NCBI GenBank assembly: GCA_963784895.1
Contig: CAWATM010000001.1
Coordinates: 191,234 to 255,233, forward strand
Reading direction: 5' to 3'
Source: Gaiellasilicea sp963784895
GTDB lineage: Bacteria > Actinomycetota > Thermoleophilia > Gaiellales > Gaiellaceae
DNA length: 64,000 nucleotides
Every line of letters begins with the position of its first letter. Within the stretch, counting starts at the first letter, position 1. Positions 49,243 to 57,022 of the stretch are shown here, piece after piece. Under the pieces are notes generated by a model. It saw only the letters and a list, made by a program, of their open reading frames with translations. It did no database searches and was not told the origin of the DNA. The position numbers and the translations under genes are program-made.

Positions 49243-50379
49243 ATGGGCCAACCCACCCGAGACCACGTCGCCGTCCCGTTCGTCGACCTGAACCGGCTGA
49301 ACGAGCCCATTCGCGCCGAGATGCTCGAGGCGGTGGCTGCGCTCGTCGACTCGGGGGCGTTCGTCAACGGTCCGGCCGTCGCCTCGTTCGAACAGGCGTT
49401 CGCGACGTACTGCCGGACGGCCGACGCGGTCGGCGTGGCCAGCGGCCTCGACGCCCTCCGGCTCGCCCTGCTCGCTGCCGGGATCCGGCCCGGGGACGAG
49501 GTGATCGTGCCGGCGCAGACGTTCGTCGCGACGCTGGAGGCGGTCACGCAGGCGGGCGGGACGCCGGTTCCGGCGGAGATCGGCCAGGTCGACTACAACC
49601 TCGACCCGACAGCGGCGGAAGCGGCGATCACCGCTCGCACGAAGTTCCTGCTGCCGGTGCATCTCTACGGGCAGATGGCGGACATGCACGCCCTCCGCGC
49701 GCTCGCGGAGCGGGCAGACCTCGCGATCGTCGAGGACGCCTGCCAGGCGCACGGGGCCGAGCGTGACGGCATCCGGGCAGGGGCCGCCGGGCTCGCGGGC
49801 GCTTTCAGCTTCTACCCGGCGAAGAACCTCGGTGCGATGGGCGACGCGGGCGCGCTCACGACCGACGACGCCGATCTCGCCGCCCGCGTGCGCGCCCTCC
49901 GCGAGCACGGCCAGAGCCGGAAGTACCGGCACGACCTCGAGGGCTACACGGCGCGGCTGGACACGATCCAGGCGACCGTCCTCGAGCTCAAGCTGCGCTT
50001 GCTCGACGGCTGGAACGAGGAACGCCGTCAAGCGGCACGCTTCTTGACCGAGGCTCTCACGGGGGTCGGCGACCTCGTCCTGCCGGAGATCGCGCCCGGG
50101 AGCAATCCGGTCTGGCACCTCTACGTCGTGCGGACCGCCGATCCGGACGCGCTCGGCGAGTTCCTCCGCGAACGCGGGATCGCCACCGGCCGCCACTATC
50201 CCGAGCCGGTGCACCTCGCGCCGGCGTATGCGCACCTGGGCTACGGCGCCGGCTCGTTCCCAATCGCGGAACAGGTCGCACGCGAGGGCCTTTCCCTGCC
50301 CATGTTCCCCGGCATCAGCGAGCTCCAGCTGACGGCGGTCGCCGAGGCGGTCGAGGCGTACTTCAGCCGTGGCGACTGA
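49243..50379 (+). CDS. DegT/DnrJ/EryC1 sugar aminotransferase
   Basis: PLP-dependent transaminase of 378 residues, clean frame. VPFVDLNRLNEPIRAEMLEA is the N-terminus; GVASGLDALRLALLAAGI, PGDEVIVPAQTFVATLEAV, KFLLPVHLYGQMADMHAL, IVEDACQAHGAERDG and FSFYPAKNLGAMGDAGALTT (Lys of YPAKN binds PLP) are in order, with YTARLDTIQATVLELKL later. It is of the type that installs a 3-amino group on nucleotide sugars (FdtB/QdtB/WbpE-like). It overlaps the N-acetyltransferase gene by 11 bp, matching the usual aminotransferase/acetyltransferase order. ATG at 49243 is chosen because the fold begins directly after it. Confidence 0.88.
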   Translation: MGQPTRDHVAVPFVDLNRLNEPIRAEMLEAVAALVDSGAFVNGPAVASFEQAFATYCRTADAVGVASGLDALRLALLAAGIRPGDEVIVPAQTFVATLEAVTQAGGTPVPAEIGQVDYNLDPTAAEAAITARTKFLLPVHLYGQMADMHALRALAERADLAIVEDACQAHGAERDGIRAGAAGLAGAFSFYPAKNLGAMGDAGALTTDDADLAARVRALREHGQSRKYRHDLEGYTARLDTIQATVLELKLRLLDGWNEERRQAARFLTEALTGVGDLVLPEIAPGSNPVWHLYVVRTADPDALGEFLRERGIATGRHYPEPVHLAPAYAHLGYGAGSFPIAEQVAREGLSLPMFPGISELQLTAVAEAVEAYFSRGD

Positions 50380-50878
50380 GCCGGCGAACGACGCGCCCTG
50401 CCGACTCCTGAACGACGTCCGCTTCGGCGCCGACGTCGTCGTCGGCCCGTTCACGAATCTCTACGGCTGCGAGCTCGGGGACGAGACGCGGATCGGGCCG
50501 TTCGTCGAGATTCAGCGCGGCGCGCGGATCGGCGCCCGCTGCAAGGTGCAGAGCCACTCGTTCGTCTGCGAGGGCGTCACCCTCGAGGACGAGGTGTTCG
50601 TCGGTCACGGCGTCATGTTCGTGAACGACAAGTACCCGCGCGCGACGACCGCTGAGGGCGCCCTGCAGACGGACGCCGACTGGCAGCTCCTGGAGACCGT
50701 CGTCGAGCGCGGCGCCTCGCTCGGATCCGGTGCGATCGTCCTCGGCGGCGTCAGGGTGGGGGCCGGCGCGATCGTCGGCGCCGGCGCGGTCGTCACGCGC
50801 GACGTCGAGCCGGGCGCGGTCGTAGCGGGCTCGCCGGCACGGCCGCTCAGCGGCAGCGGGCCGAGCCAGCGTCCGTGA
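50369..50878 (+). CDS. hexapeptide-repeat sugar N-acetyltransferase (WbpD/WlbB-like)
   Basis: Left-handed beta-helix acyltransferase of 169 residues. Repeats such as VVVGPFTNLYGCELGDETRI and IGPFVEIQRGARIGARCKVQ lead to SHSFVCEGVTLEDEVFVGHG and VMFVNDKYPRA, the signature of the WbpD/WlbB/FdtC group that acetylates 3-amino sugars on UDP or dTDP. The C-terminal coils (GGVRVGAGAIVGAGAVVTRD) end with VVAGSPARPL. The catalytic base is likely the His of SHSF or VGHG, from the family. It acts after the overlapping aminotransferase to give a 3-acetamido sugar. Confidence 0.85.
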   Translation: MATEPANDAPCRLLNDVRFGADVVVGPFTNLYGCELGDETRIGPFVEIQRGARIGARCKVQSHSFVCEGVTLEDEVFVGHGVMFVNDKYPRATTAEGALQTDADWQLLETVVERGASLGSGAIVLGGVRVGAGAIVGAGAVVTRDVEPGAVVAGSPARPLSGSGPSQRP

Positions 50879-51641
50879 AGCGCGAGCCCGCGACCGGGAG
50901 AAAGCGCCAGTCGTAGCCGTCCGGCCGGAGGGTGAGCCGGAGGACGCCGAACGTGGTGTCGTTCACGACCTGGCTCCCTGGCAGGCGCCAGAGCACCGGG
51001 TAGGTGCTGCGTCCGCCGGTGCCGACGACGAAAGAGCGGATCCCGTTCACGGGTGCGAAGCGCTCGTAGTGATGGTCGTGGCCGGCGAGCACGACATCGG
51101 CACCGGCGCGGGCGAGCGTGCGCCAGAGCGCCGCCATCGTCTCGTCGGAGCCGTGCAGCCCGGAGCTGAGCCGGGCGTGGTGCCAGTACGCGAGCGTGCA
51201 CTGCGCGGAGCTGCGTCCGAGATCCGCGGCGAGCCAGCGCTGCTGCGCCGATCCGTCCGCGCAGCCTCCGGCCGGTGTGCAGTTCGAGTTGAGGACGACG
51301 ATGTGCCAGGTGCCGAGCTCGTAGGAGTAGTAGCCGCGGTCCGGAAGCCGGAAGTACGCCTTCGCCGGTCGGGCGCCGGGGGAGCCGTACTCGTGGTTTC
51401 CGAGCGCGGCGCGCGTGCGGCCGCGGAAACGGCGCCAGGAGTAGCAGTCGCGGAACTCGGCCACGGTCCCGCGCTCGTAGACGATGTCGCCGAGCACGGC
51501 CACCGTCCCGGGCGTCCGCGCGACGATTGCCGCGGTTCGCTCGTCGCCGGCGGAGCGGCAGGAGGCGATGTCGCCGGCCGCGACGAGCGTCGGCGGCGGC
51601 GCGAGCAGCGAGAGCGCGGTGGCGACCGCGGCGACGATCAA
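50847..51641 (-). CDS. secreted metallophosphoesterase
   Basis: 264 residues. The N-terminal helix (LIVAAVATALSLLAPPPTLV) is a signal peptide. Calcineurin-like motifs: VAAGDIASC (GD), VAVLGDIVYERG (GDxxY), ALGNHEYG (GNHE), LAYWHHARLSSG and VLAGHDHHYERF (GHxH). This is the purple-acid-phosphatase-like secreted group. The TTG start at 51641 overlaps the asd stop as TTGA. The 3' end overlaps the convergent acetyltransferase gene by 32 bp. Substrate unknown; phosphate scavenging or cell-wall phosphoester cleavage is possible. Confidence 0.8.
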   Translation of the reverse strand: MIVAAVATALSLLAPPPTLVAAGDIASCRSAGDERTAAIVARTPGTVAVLGDIVYERGTVAEFRDCYSWRRFRGRTRAALGNHEYGSPGARPAKAYFRLPDRGYYSYELGTWHIVVLNSNCTPAGGCADGSAQQRWLAADLGRSSAQCTLAYWHHARLSSGLHGSDETMAALWRTLARAGADVVLAGHDHHYERFAPVNGIRSFVVGTGGRSTYPVLWRLPGSQVVNDTTFGVLRLTLRPDGYDWRFLPVAGSRFTDAGSARCR

Positions 51642-52579
51642 GCCGCGACGTGCTGGGGTGCCAGCAGCAGCTCCGCGATCTGGATCGCGTTCAGCGCCGC
51701 GCCCTTGCGCAGGTTGTCGCCGGCGAGGAAGAGCGCCAGGCCGTTCTCGACGGTCGTGTCCTTGCGGATCCGGCCGACGAGCACGTCGTCGCGGCCGGCG
51801 GCGCTGCCCGGAGTCGGGAACTGCTCGAGCGTGATCCCGGGGGCGCCGGCGAGGATCGCGGTCGCCTCCTCGGCGGAGAGCGGCTCCCGCGTCTCGAGCC
51901 ACACCGCCTCCGCGTGGCCGACGAGCACGGGCACGCGCACGCAGGTCGCGCTCACCGGCAGCGCCGGGAGCTCGAGGATCTTGCGCGTCTCCTCGCGCAG
52001 CTTCTCCTCCTCCTCGAACTCGACGCCGTCGAAGCTCCAGTCCATCCGCAAGTCGAGCTCGTCCGGCTCCTGGCCGCGCAGCTGCTCCATCGCCTGCGCA
52101 CCGGCGCCCGAGACCGACTGGTAGGTGGCGACGCGCACGCGCACGAGCCCCGCGGCGTCGTGCAGCGGCTTCAGCGTGCAGGTCAGCGGGATCGCGCAGC
52201 AGTTGGGGTTGGCGACGATGCCGTCGTGCTCGGCGGCGCGGATGCCGTTCACCTCCGGGACGACGAGGGGGACTCCCGGCTCGAGCCGGTAGGCGGCGGA
52301 CTTGTCGATCGCGATCGCGCCGCCGCGGACGGCGTGCGGGACGAGCTCCCGGCTGGCGGAGGTGCCGACGGAGAAGAGGCAGAGATCGAGGTCGCCGGAG
52401 CCGAGCGTCTCCGCCGTCGCCTCCTCCACGATCGCGCCGCCGAGCTCCTTCCCGGCGGAGCGTGCGGACGCGAACAGGCGCACGTCGTCGTAGCCGCGTT
52501 CGCGCAGCAGCTCGAGCGTGATCGTCCCGACCGCGCCTGTGGCACCGACGACGCCGATCCGCGGCTCAGCCAAGGTCAA
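51638..52579 (-). CDS. asd: aspartate-semialdehyde dehydrogenase
   Basis: Converts L-aspartyl-4-phosphate to aspartate semialdehyde with NADPH, feeding Lys/DAP, Thr and Met synthesis. IGVVGATGAVGTITLELLRE is the NADP motif, ANPNCCAIPLTCTLKPLHD carries the catalytic Cys, and YQSVSGAGAQAMEQL with RVPVLVGHAEAVWLE are the later active-site blocks. About 313 residues, slightly short of the usual 335-345. A TTG start at 52579 overlaps lysC by 14 bp; a second TTG at 52573 is possible. Forms an operon with lysC. Confidence 0.92.
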   Translation of the reverse strand: MTLAEPRIGVVGATGAVGTITLELLRERGYDDVRLFASARSAGKELGGAIVEEATAETLGSGDLDLCLFSVGTSASRELVPHAVRGGAIAIDKSAAYRLEPGVPLVVPEVNGIRAAEHDGIVANPNCCAIPLTCTLKPLHDAAGLVRVRVATYQSVSGAGAQAMEQLRGQEPDELDLRMDWSFDGVEFEEEEKLREETRKILELPALPVSATCVRVPVLVGHAEAVWLETREPLSAEEATAILAGAPGITLEQFPTPGSAAGRDDVLVGRIRKDTTVENGLALFLAGDNLRKGAALNAIQIAELLLAPQHVAA

Positions 52580-53795
52580 AGGCCTCGTGGAGCGCCTGCA
52601 CGGCCTTGTCGACGTCCGTCGACGGGACGTGGCACGCGATCTTGATCGGCGAGGTCGAGACGATCGCCGCCTCGATCCCCGCCTCCTCGAGCGTCGCGAA
52701 GGTCTTCGCCGCGACGCCGGGGTGGCTCTTCATCCCCGCGCCGACGAGGCTGACCTTGCCCAGGTCGTCGCGAGCGCTCCAGGAGACTCCGAGCCCGTCG
52801 AGTGTGCGCGCCGCGTCGGTCTTGTCCTCGACGGGGGCGGAGAAGACGATCTCGGCGTTCGTCTGCACGATCGTGTCCACGTTCACGGACGCCTGCGCGA
52901 GTGCGCCGAAGAGCTGCGCCGGCTTGGCGCCGTCGACGCGGTAGACGGTCTCCTCGCGCTGGTGCACGACGCCGGAGATCAGGGCCTTCTCGAGCATGTC
53001 TGGATCCTCCTCCTGGATCCACGTCCCTTCTCCTTCCTCGAAGGTGGAACGGACGTGGAGGCGCACATTGTGACTGCGGGCGACCTCGATCGAGCGCGTC
53101 GCGAGCACGCCCGCCCCCGAGGACGCCATCTCGAGCATCTCGTCGAAGCTGACGCGCGTCAGCTGCCGGGCGTCCGGGACGAGCCGCGGGTCGGCCGAGT
53201 AGACGCCACGGACGTCGGTGTAGATCTCGCAGAAGTCGGCGCCGAGCGCGGCCGCGAGCGCGACGGCGGTCGTGTCGGAGCCGCCGCGGCCGAGCGTGGT
53301 CACCTCGTAGGCGGTCGAGACGCCCTGGAAGCCGGCGACGAGGACGATCGTGCCCTCGTCGAGCGCCTCGTGGATCCGGCGCGCGCGCACCTCGACGATC
53401 TTCGCCTTCCCGTGGACGGTGTCGGTGACGATCCCGGCCTGGGAGCCGGTCAGCGAGATCGCCTCGCGGCCGAGGTCGTGGATCACCATCGCCGCGAGCG
53501 CGCACGAGATCCGCTCGCCGACCGAGACGAGCATGTCGAGCTCGCGCGGGTGGGGGGTGGACGAGACCTGGCTCGCGAGCTCGAGCAGTTCGTCCGTCGT
53601 GTGCCCCATCGCGGAGAGGACGCCGACGACGCGGTGCCCGTCGTTGCGCGCGGCAACGAGCCGCGCCGCCACCCGCTTCAGCTTCTCCGGGTCGCCGACC
53701 GAGGTGCCGCCGAACTTGAGCACGAGCGTGCCGCGCGGGGGCGCCTCCGCGTCCGCGTCGACGGCCGGAACGGCTTCGTACTCGGTCGTGGCCAC
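52566..53795 (-). CDS. lysC: aspartate kinase
   Basis: Phosphorylates aspartate, the first step of the aspartate family. LVLKFGGTSVGDPEKLKRVA is the substrate/ATP motif; VGVLSAMGHTTDELL, LTGSQAGIVTDTVHGKAKI, VAGFQGVSTAYEVTTLGRGG and SDTTAVALAAALGADFCEIY are the kinase core. Two C-terminal ACT domains follow (NVDTIVQTNAEIVFSAPV; KVSLVGAGMKSHPGVAAKTF), the sites of feedback control by Lys and Thr. GTG at 53795 is chosen because it follows the terminator-like hairpin and gives 409 residues, the normal length. Confidence 0.93.
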   Translation of the reverse strand: MATTEYEAVPAVDADAEAPPRGTLVLKFGGTSVGDPEKLKRVAARLVAARNDGHRVVGVLSAMGHTTDELLELASQVSSTPHPRELDMLVSVGERISCALAAMVIHDLGREAISLTGSQAGIVTDTVHGKAKIVEVRARRIHEALDEGTIVLVAGFQGVSTAYEVTTLGRGGSDTTAVALAAALGADFCEIYTDVRGVYSADPRLVPDARQLTRVSFDEMLEMASSGAGVLATRSIEVARSHNVRLHVRSTFEEGEGTWIQEEDPDMLEKALISGVVHQREETVYRVDGAKPAQLFGALAQASVNVDTIVQTNAEIVFSAPVEDKTDAARTLDGLGVSWSARDDLGKVSLVGAGMKSHPGVAAKTFATLEEAGIEAAIVSTSPIKIACHVPSTDVDKAVQALHEAFDLG

Positions 53796-53842
53796 TGTCG
53801 GCGAGTGTAGTGGAGGCCCCGGAAACGACACGGAAACGCCCC

Positions 53843-53885
53843 AAAAAAACACTGAACCGACGAACCCGAAGGCCCGTCGGTTCAG
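53843..53885 (-). terminator. rho-independent terminator between recR and lysC
   Basis: On the minus strand a perfect 11-bp stem (53852-53862 with 53875-53885), 12-nt loop, is followed within 2 bases by seven T residues (the A-run at 53843-53849 of the plus strand). This is a rare textbook terminator in such GC-rich DNA. It lies 83 bp downstream of the recR stop and about 48 bp before the lysC start, so it ends recR transcripts and may also act in the lysC leader. Confidence 0.85.
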
Positions 53886-53967
53886 ATGGGGAGAATCTAG
53901 GGGCACGGCCGACCGGCGTCAAGCGCTCCTGGGACAAAAGTTCGCTCTTTGCGGGAAAAAGTGAGCG

Positions 53968-54558
53968 CTAGATCTCGCGTCGGCCGGCGAGAGCACGGCC
54001 GAGCGTGACCTCGTCGGCGTACTCGAGGTCGCCGCCGACGGGAAGGCCGCTGGCGAGCCGCGTCACGGTTGCGCGGTCGCGGAGCCGGTCGGCGAGGTAC
54101 GCGGCGGTCGCCTCGCCGGTCATGTTCGGGTTCGTGGCGAGCACGACCTCGCGGATCTCGCCCTGGGCGACGCGCTGGAGCAGCTCGTCAATGCGGAGAT
54201 GTTCCGGCTCGACCCCGTCGAGCGGCGAGAGTGAGCCGCCGAGCACGTGATAGAGGCCGCGGTACTCGTGCGTCCGCTCGAGCGAGATCACGTCGACCGG
54301 CTGCTCGACGACGCAGACGACCGTCCGGTCGCGGCGCGTGTCGAGGCAGATCCCACAGAGCTCCTGCTCGGTCAGGTTGCCGCACTCGCGGCAGAAGCGC
54401 ACACGCTCCTTCACATCCTCGATCGCCGCAGCCAGCGCGAGCGCCTCGTCCTTCGTCGCCGAGAGGACGTGAAACGCGAGCCGCTGCGCCGTCCGCGAGC
54501 CGATCCCCGGCAGGCGCGTCAGCTGCGCGACGAGATTGTCGACGGACGGGCTCAGCAC
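53968..54558 (-). CDS. recR: recombination mediator RecR
   Basis: Works with RecF/RecO in loading RecA at gaps. SVDNLVAQLTRLPGIGSRTA is the N-terminal helix-hairpin-helix, FCRECGNLTEQELCGICLDT the C4 zinc finger, TVVCVVEQPVDVISLERTHE through YRGLYHVLGGSLSPLDG the Toprim domain, and VTRLASGLPVGGDLEYADE the Walker-B-like C-terminus. 196 residues is the normal length. GTG start at 54558. Usually linked to dnaX-ybaB; here it is separated from them by 4.7 kb. Confidence 0.95.
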   Translation of the reverse strand: MLSPSVDNLVAQLTRLPGIGSRTAQRLAFHVLSATKDEALALAAAIEDVKERVRFCRECGNLTEQELCGICLDTRRDRTVVCVVEQPVDVISLERTHEYRGLYHVLGGSLSPLDGVEPEHLRIDELLQRVAQGEIREVVLATNPNMTGEATAAYLADRLRDRATVTRLASGLPVGGDLEYADEVTLGRALAGRREI

Positions 54559-54612
54559 GCCCGCAGCCTAGCCGTCCAATTCGGACGTGCGAGGCGTACG
54601 CCTCGCTCCCGG

Positions 54613-55305
54613 TTACCCGGTAGCGAGGCGTGCGCGACGAGCGTCGACAGCGTGCGCGTTGGCAGGCAGCAGGCCGTTCAGCTGCGCCCAGCGGGCCGCT
54701 TCGGTGCGATTTGCGACGTCCAGCTTGCGATAGACGTTCGAGAGGTGGAACTTCACCGTCTGCTCGGTCACCCAGAGCATCTTCGCCAAGGTCGCGTTCG
54801 AGTGACCCTCCGCGACGAGCTGGAGGATCTCCCGCTCGCGCCGCGTCAGCTCGGCGACCTCGCTGCTCTCCGTTGCAGGCGACCACGAGGCCGCCGGTGC
54901 CGGGCGTGAGCCGGCGAAGTACACGGAGTGCTGGAACGCCTGCCGAATCGCCGACGCGAGATCGTCCGGATGGGCGCTCTTGACCACGTACGCTCCCGCG
55001 CCGGCCTCGAGTGCCTTGTCGATGTACTCCGTCTCCGTGTGCGCCGAGAGCACGACAGCACGGAGATCCGGAACGAGCGCACGCGCCTTGATGATGCACT
55101 CGATGCCGTCGATCTCGCCTTCGGTCATCTCGATTCCCGTCACGAAGACGTCAGGCCGATGCGCGCCGATCAGCGCGAGCGCCTGCGTCGGCGTCGTGGC
55201 CTTGCCAGCGACACGGACGTCGATCCTTGCCAGCACGAGCTCAACCGCCTCGAGCCATAGTGGCTGCCTGTCCAGGAGGACTGCAGAGTGATTCGCTTTC
55301 AACAC
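54613..55305 (-). CDS. LuxR/NarL-type regulator with atypical receiver domain
   Basis: 230 residues. The receiver-like domain (AVLLDRQPLWLEAVELVLAR to HPDDLASAIRQAF) keeps the conserved Lys (AYVVKSAHP) and SAH, but the phosphoacceptor position reads DVFVTGIEMTEGEIDGIE: Gly stands where Asp is expected. The C-terminal HTH is complete: LTRREREILQLVAEGHSNAT, LAKMLWVTEQTVKFHLSNVY and RKLDVANRTEAARWA. So it is probably a phosphorylation-independent (pseudo-receiver) DNA-binding regulator. GTG at 55305 gives a start right at the fold. No adjacent sensor kinase. Confidence 0.78.
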   Translation of the reverse strand: MLKANHSAVLLDRQPLWLEAVELVLARIDVRVAGKATTPTQALALIGAHRPDVFVTGIEMTEGEIDGIECIIKARALVPDLRAVVLSAHTETEYIDKALEAGAGAYVVKSAHPDDLASAIRQAFQHSVYFAGSRPAPAASWSPATESSEVAELTRREREILQLVAEGHSNATLAKMLWVTEQTVKFHLSNVYRKLDVANRTEAARWAQLNGLLPANAHAVDARRARLATG

Positions 55306-55806
55306 GAAAGGGCCGCCTTCCGAGTAGGTACTTCGCCCCTCTCCCCATAAGAGGGTCGTTCGAATGTACTGCAGACTGCGGCAAACCGCAAGAGACTCGC
55401 CCGAACCTTTGGCTAGGCGCCGAGCAGCTTCGGTCGGTTGCCTGATCTCGTTCGCGACCGGCATCCCCCCGTTCGGCCAGCAGATTTCCATAGGTGCGAT
55501 GCGATACGTTCCGCGCGACGCGGGGCAGGGCCGCCGCCCCTCGTTTCCCCATCGCTCGGGTCGAAACCGGGCGAACGGTGCCGAGGTGCTCCCCGGAGGA
55601 CCAAGCCGTGGAGCACCTCGATCATTTTTCGGGTGTGCGTGCGTCCGGTGCCCGCCCGAAGCTCGTAGCAGCGACTACGTATCGCGCGGGCGGCGCCTTG
55701 CTTGGTCGGGGGCGACCGTCGATCCACCCGGCGGTTTGCGCGTTTCTGCACTTTCGGCCCTGTCGCCAGTGCTCGGAGCCGGTCATGGTTCGACCGAGAC
55801 AGGGAG
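55306..55806. other. 501-bp gene-poor interval
   Basis: No protein gene is supported on either strand, although long open frames cross it. It contains the 5' region of the LuxR-type gene and a terminator-like hairpin at 55583-55629 on the plus strand with no plus-strand gene before it. Confidence 0.5.
55583..55629 (+). terminator. orphan hairpin with T-run (possible sRNA end)
   Basis: GAGGTGCTCC at 55583-55592 pairs perfectly with GGAGCACCTC at 55610-55619. The 17-nt loop is followed at 55625-55629 by five T residues. On the plus strand this looks like a rho-independent terminator, yet no plus-strand gene precedes it. It could end a short non-coding RNA or act in the leader of the small gene at 55807. 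Confidence 0.45.
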
Positions 55807-56055
55807 ATGCGGATGCGGATTCGAATCAGCCAGCCGGCGCTCGTGCCCGACTTGGTCGAGTTTCTCGGCCGGGCGTCGTGCACGACCGAGTCCGTCCGCG
55901 GATCGGTCGTGCAAGTGGTGTTGCCGAGCGTGTCCGACGATGTGCGTGCCCGTCGCGACCTCGACCTCTACCTCGCAGCGTGGCGCGGGCTCCACCCGCC
56001 CGTCGAAGCGACGATCCTCGACGATCAGGCCGTCTCGCCCGCGACGCCTGCATAG
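55807..56055 (+). CDS. small conserved-looking protein of unknown function
   Basis: 82 residues: MRMRIRISQPALVPDLVEFL, GRASCTTESVRGSVVQVVLP, then RRDLDLYLAAWRGLHPPVEA. No domain I can name with certainty; the mixed alpha/beta pattern resembles short proteins common in Thermoleophilia. The ATG at 55807 is the first of MRMRIR; RBS-like GGGAGA precedes it. The end overlaps the convergent LysR gene by 31 bp. Real status is moderately likely because the codon pattern from 55807 on is GC3-rich while the upstream part of the frame is not protein-like. Confidence 0.5.
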   Translation: MRMRIRISQPALVPDLVEFLGRASCTTESVRGSVVQVVLPSVSDDVRARRDLDLYLAAWRGLHPPVEATILDDQAVSPATPA

Positions 56056-56960
56056 AGGACGCCCTCGCCGAACTCGGCGAGCCGGCGCTCGGCCAGCTCG
56101 AGGAACGCGCGGGCGGCCGGCGAGACGGGAGCGCCGCGCCGGGCGATGAAGGCGAAGTCGTCGTAGAGCGGTTGGGCGAACGATGCCCGGCCGAGCTTGC
56201 GGAACGACGGCCGGTGCTCGAGCGCCGCCTTCGGCGCGATCGTGTCCCCGAGGCCGCTGACGGCGAGCTCGAGCGCGGCGTCCATGTCCTCGATCTCGAT
56301 CACGGGCTCGAGCTGGACGCCGGCGCGCTGCGCCCGCTCGCGCAGCTGTCGGCGGGTCGGGTCGCTCCAGCCGTAGCCGGCGTCGTAGAGGATCAGCGGC
56401 GCGCGCGCGAGCTGCTCGATCGTGACCGGCTCGCGGACCCGCTCGGGGTCTCGGCTGACGTAGACGACCTCCTCGCGCCGCGCCGGGCGGAGCTCGAGCC
56501 CCTCGTCGTCGACGGGCAGTACGACGAGAGCCGCCTCGAGCCGACCCCGGCGCACGTCCTCCGCCACCGCGGACGAGTTCTGGCCGACGAGCCGGAGGCG
56601 CACGTTCGGATGCCGGGAGCGGAAGTCGGCCACGAGCCTCGCAAGCAGGAAGCCCGACGCCGTCCCGAACATGCCGATGCTGAGCGTGCCGCCGGTGAGC
56701 TCACGCACCTCGGTGACGGCCTCGCGCGCCTCGGCGAGCGCGGCGAGCACCCGCTCCGCCTCGGGGCGGAAGGCGCGACCCGCCTCGGTGAGGACGACGC
56801 CGCGGCCGACGCGCGCGAAGAGCTCGACCCCGAGCTCGGCCTCGAGCGAGCGGACCTGCTCCGAGAGCGAGGGCTGGGCGAGATAGAGCGCGCGGGCCGC
56901 GCGGCTGAACGAACCGTGCTCGGCCGTGGCGAGGAAGTAGCTGAGCTGCTGCAGAGTCAT
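56025..56960 (-). CDS. LysR-family transcriptional regulator
   Basis: 311 residues. The N-terminal winged HTH is LQQLSYFLATAEHGSFSRAA, RALYLAQPSLSEQVRSLEAE, LGVELFARVGRGVVLTEAGR. The effector-binding domain follows: GTLSIGMFGTASGFLLARLV, RRGRLEAALVVLPVDDEGLE, and LAVSGLGDTIAPKAAL (the usual GLG effector-loop). It is divergent from the EamA transporter gene with a 62-bp gap, the classic arrangement for a LysR that controls its neighbour from the shared promoter region. Confidence 0.9.
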   Translation of the reverse strand: MTLQQLSYFLATAEHGSFSRAARALYLAQPSLSEQVRSLEAELGVELFARVGRGVVLTEAGRAFRPEAERVLAALAEAREAVTEVRELTGGTLSIGMFGTASGFLLARLVADFRSRHPNVRLRLVGQNSSAVAEDVRRGRLEAALVVLPVDDEGLELRPARREEVVYVSRDPERVREPVTIEQLARAPLILYDAGYGWSDPTRRQLRERAQRAGVQLEPVIEIEDMDAALELAVSGLGDTIAPKAALEHRPSFRKLGRASFAQPLYDDFAFIARRGAPVSPAARAFLELAERRLAEFGEGVLYAGVAGETA

Positions 56961-57022
56961 AGGCGTTCCCTATGGAAGTTCAAGAGAACTCAGACTAGCC
57001 CTTCTGCTCGGAGGCCCCTACC

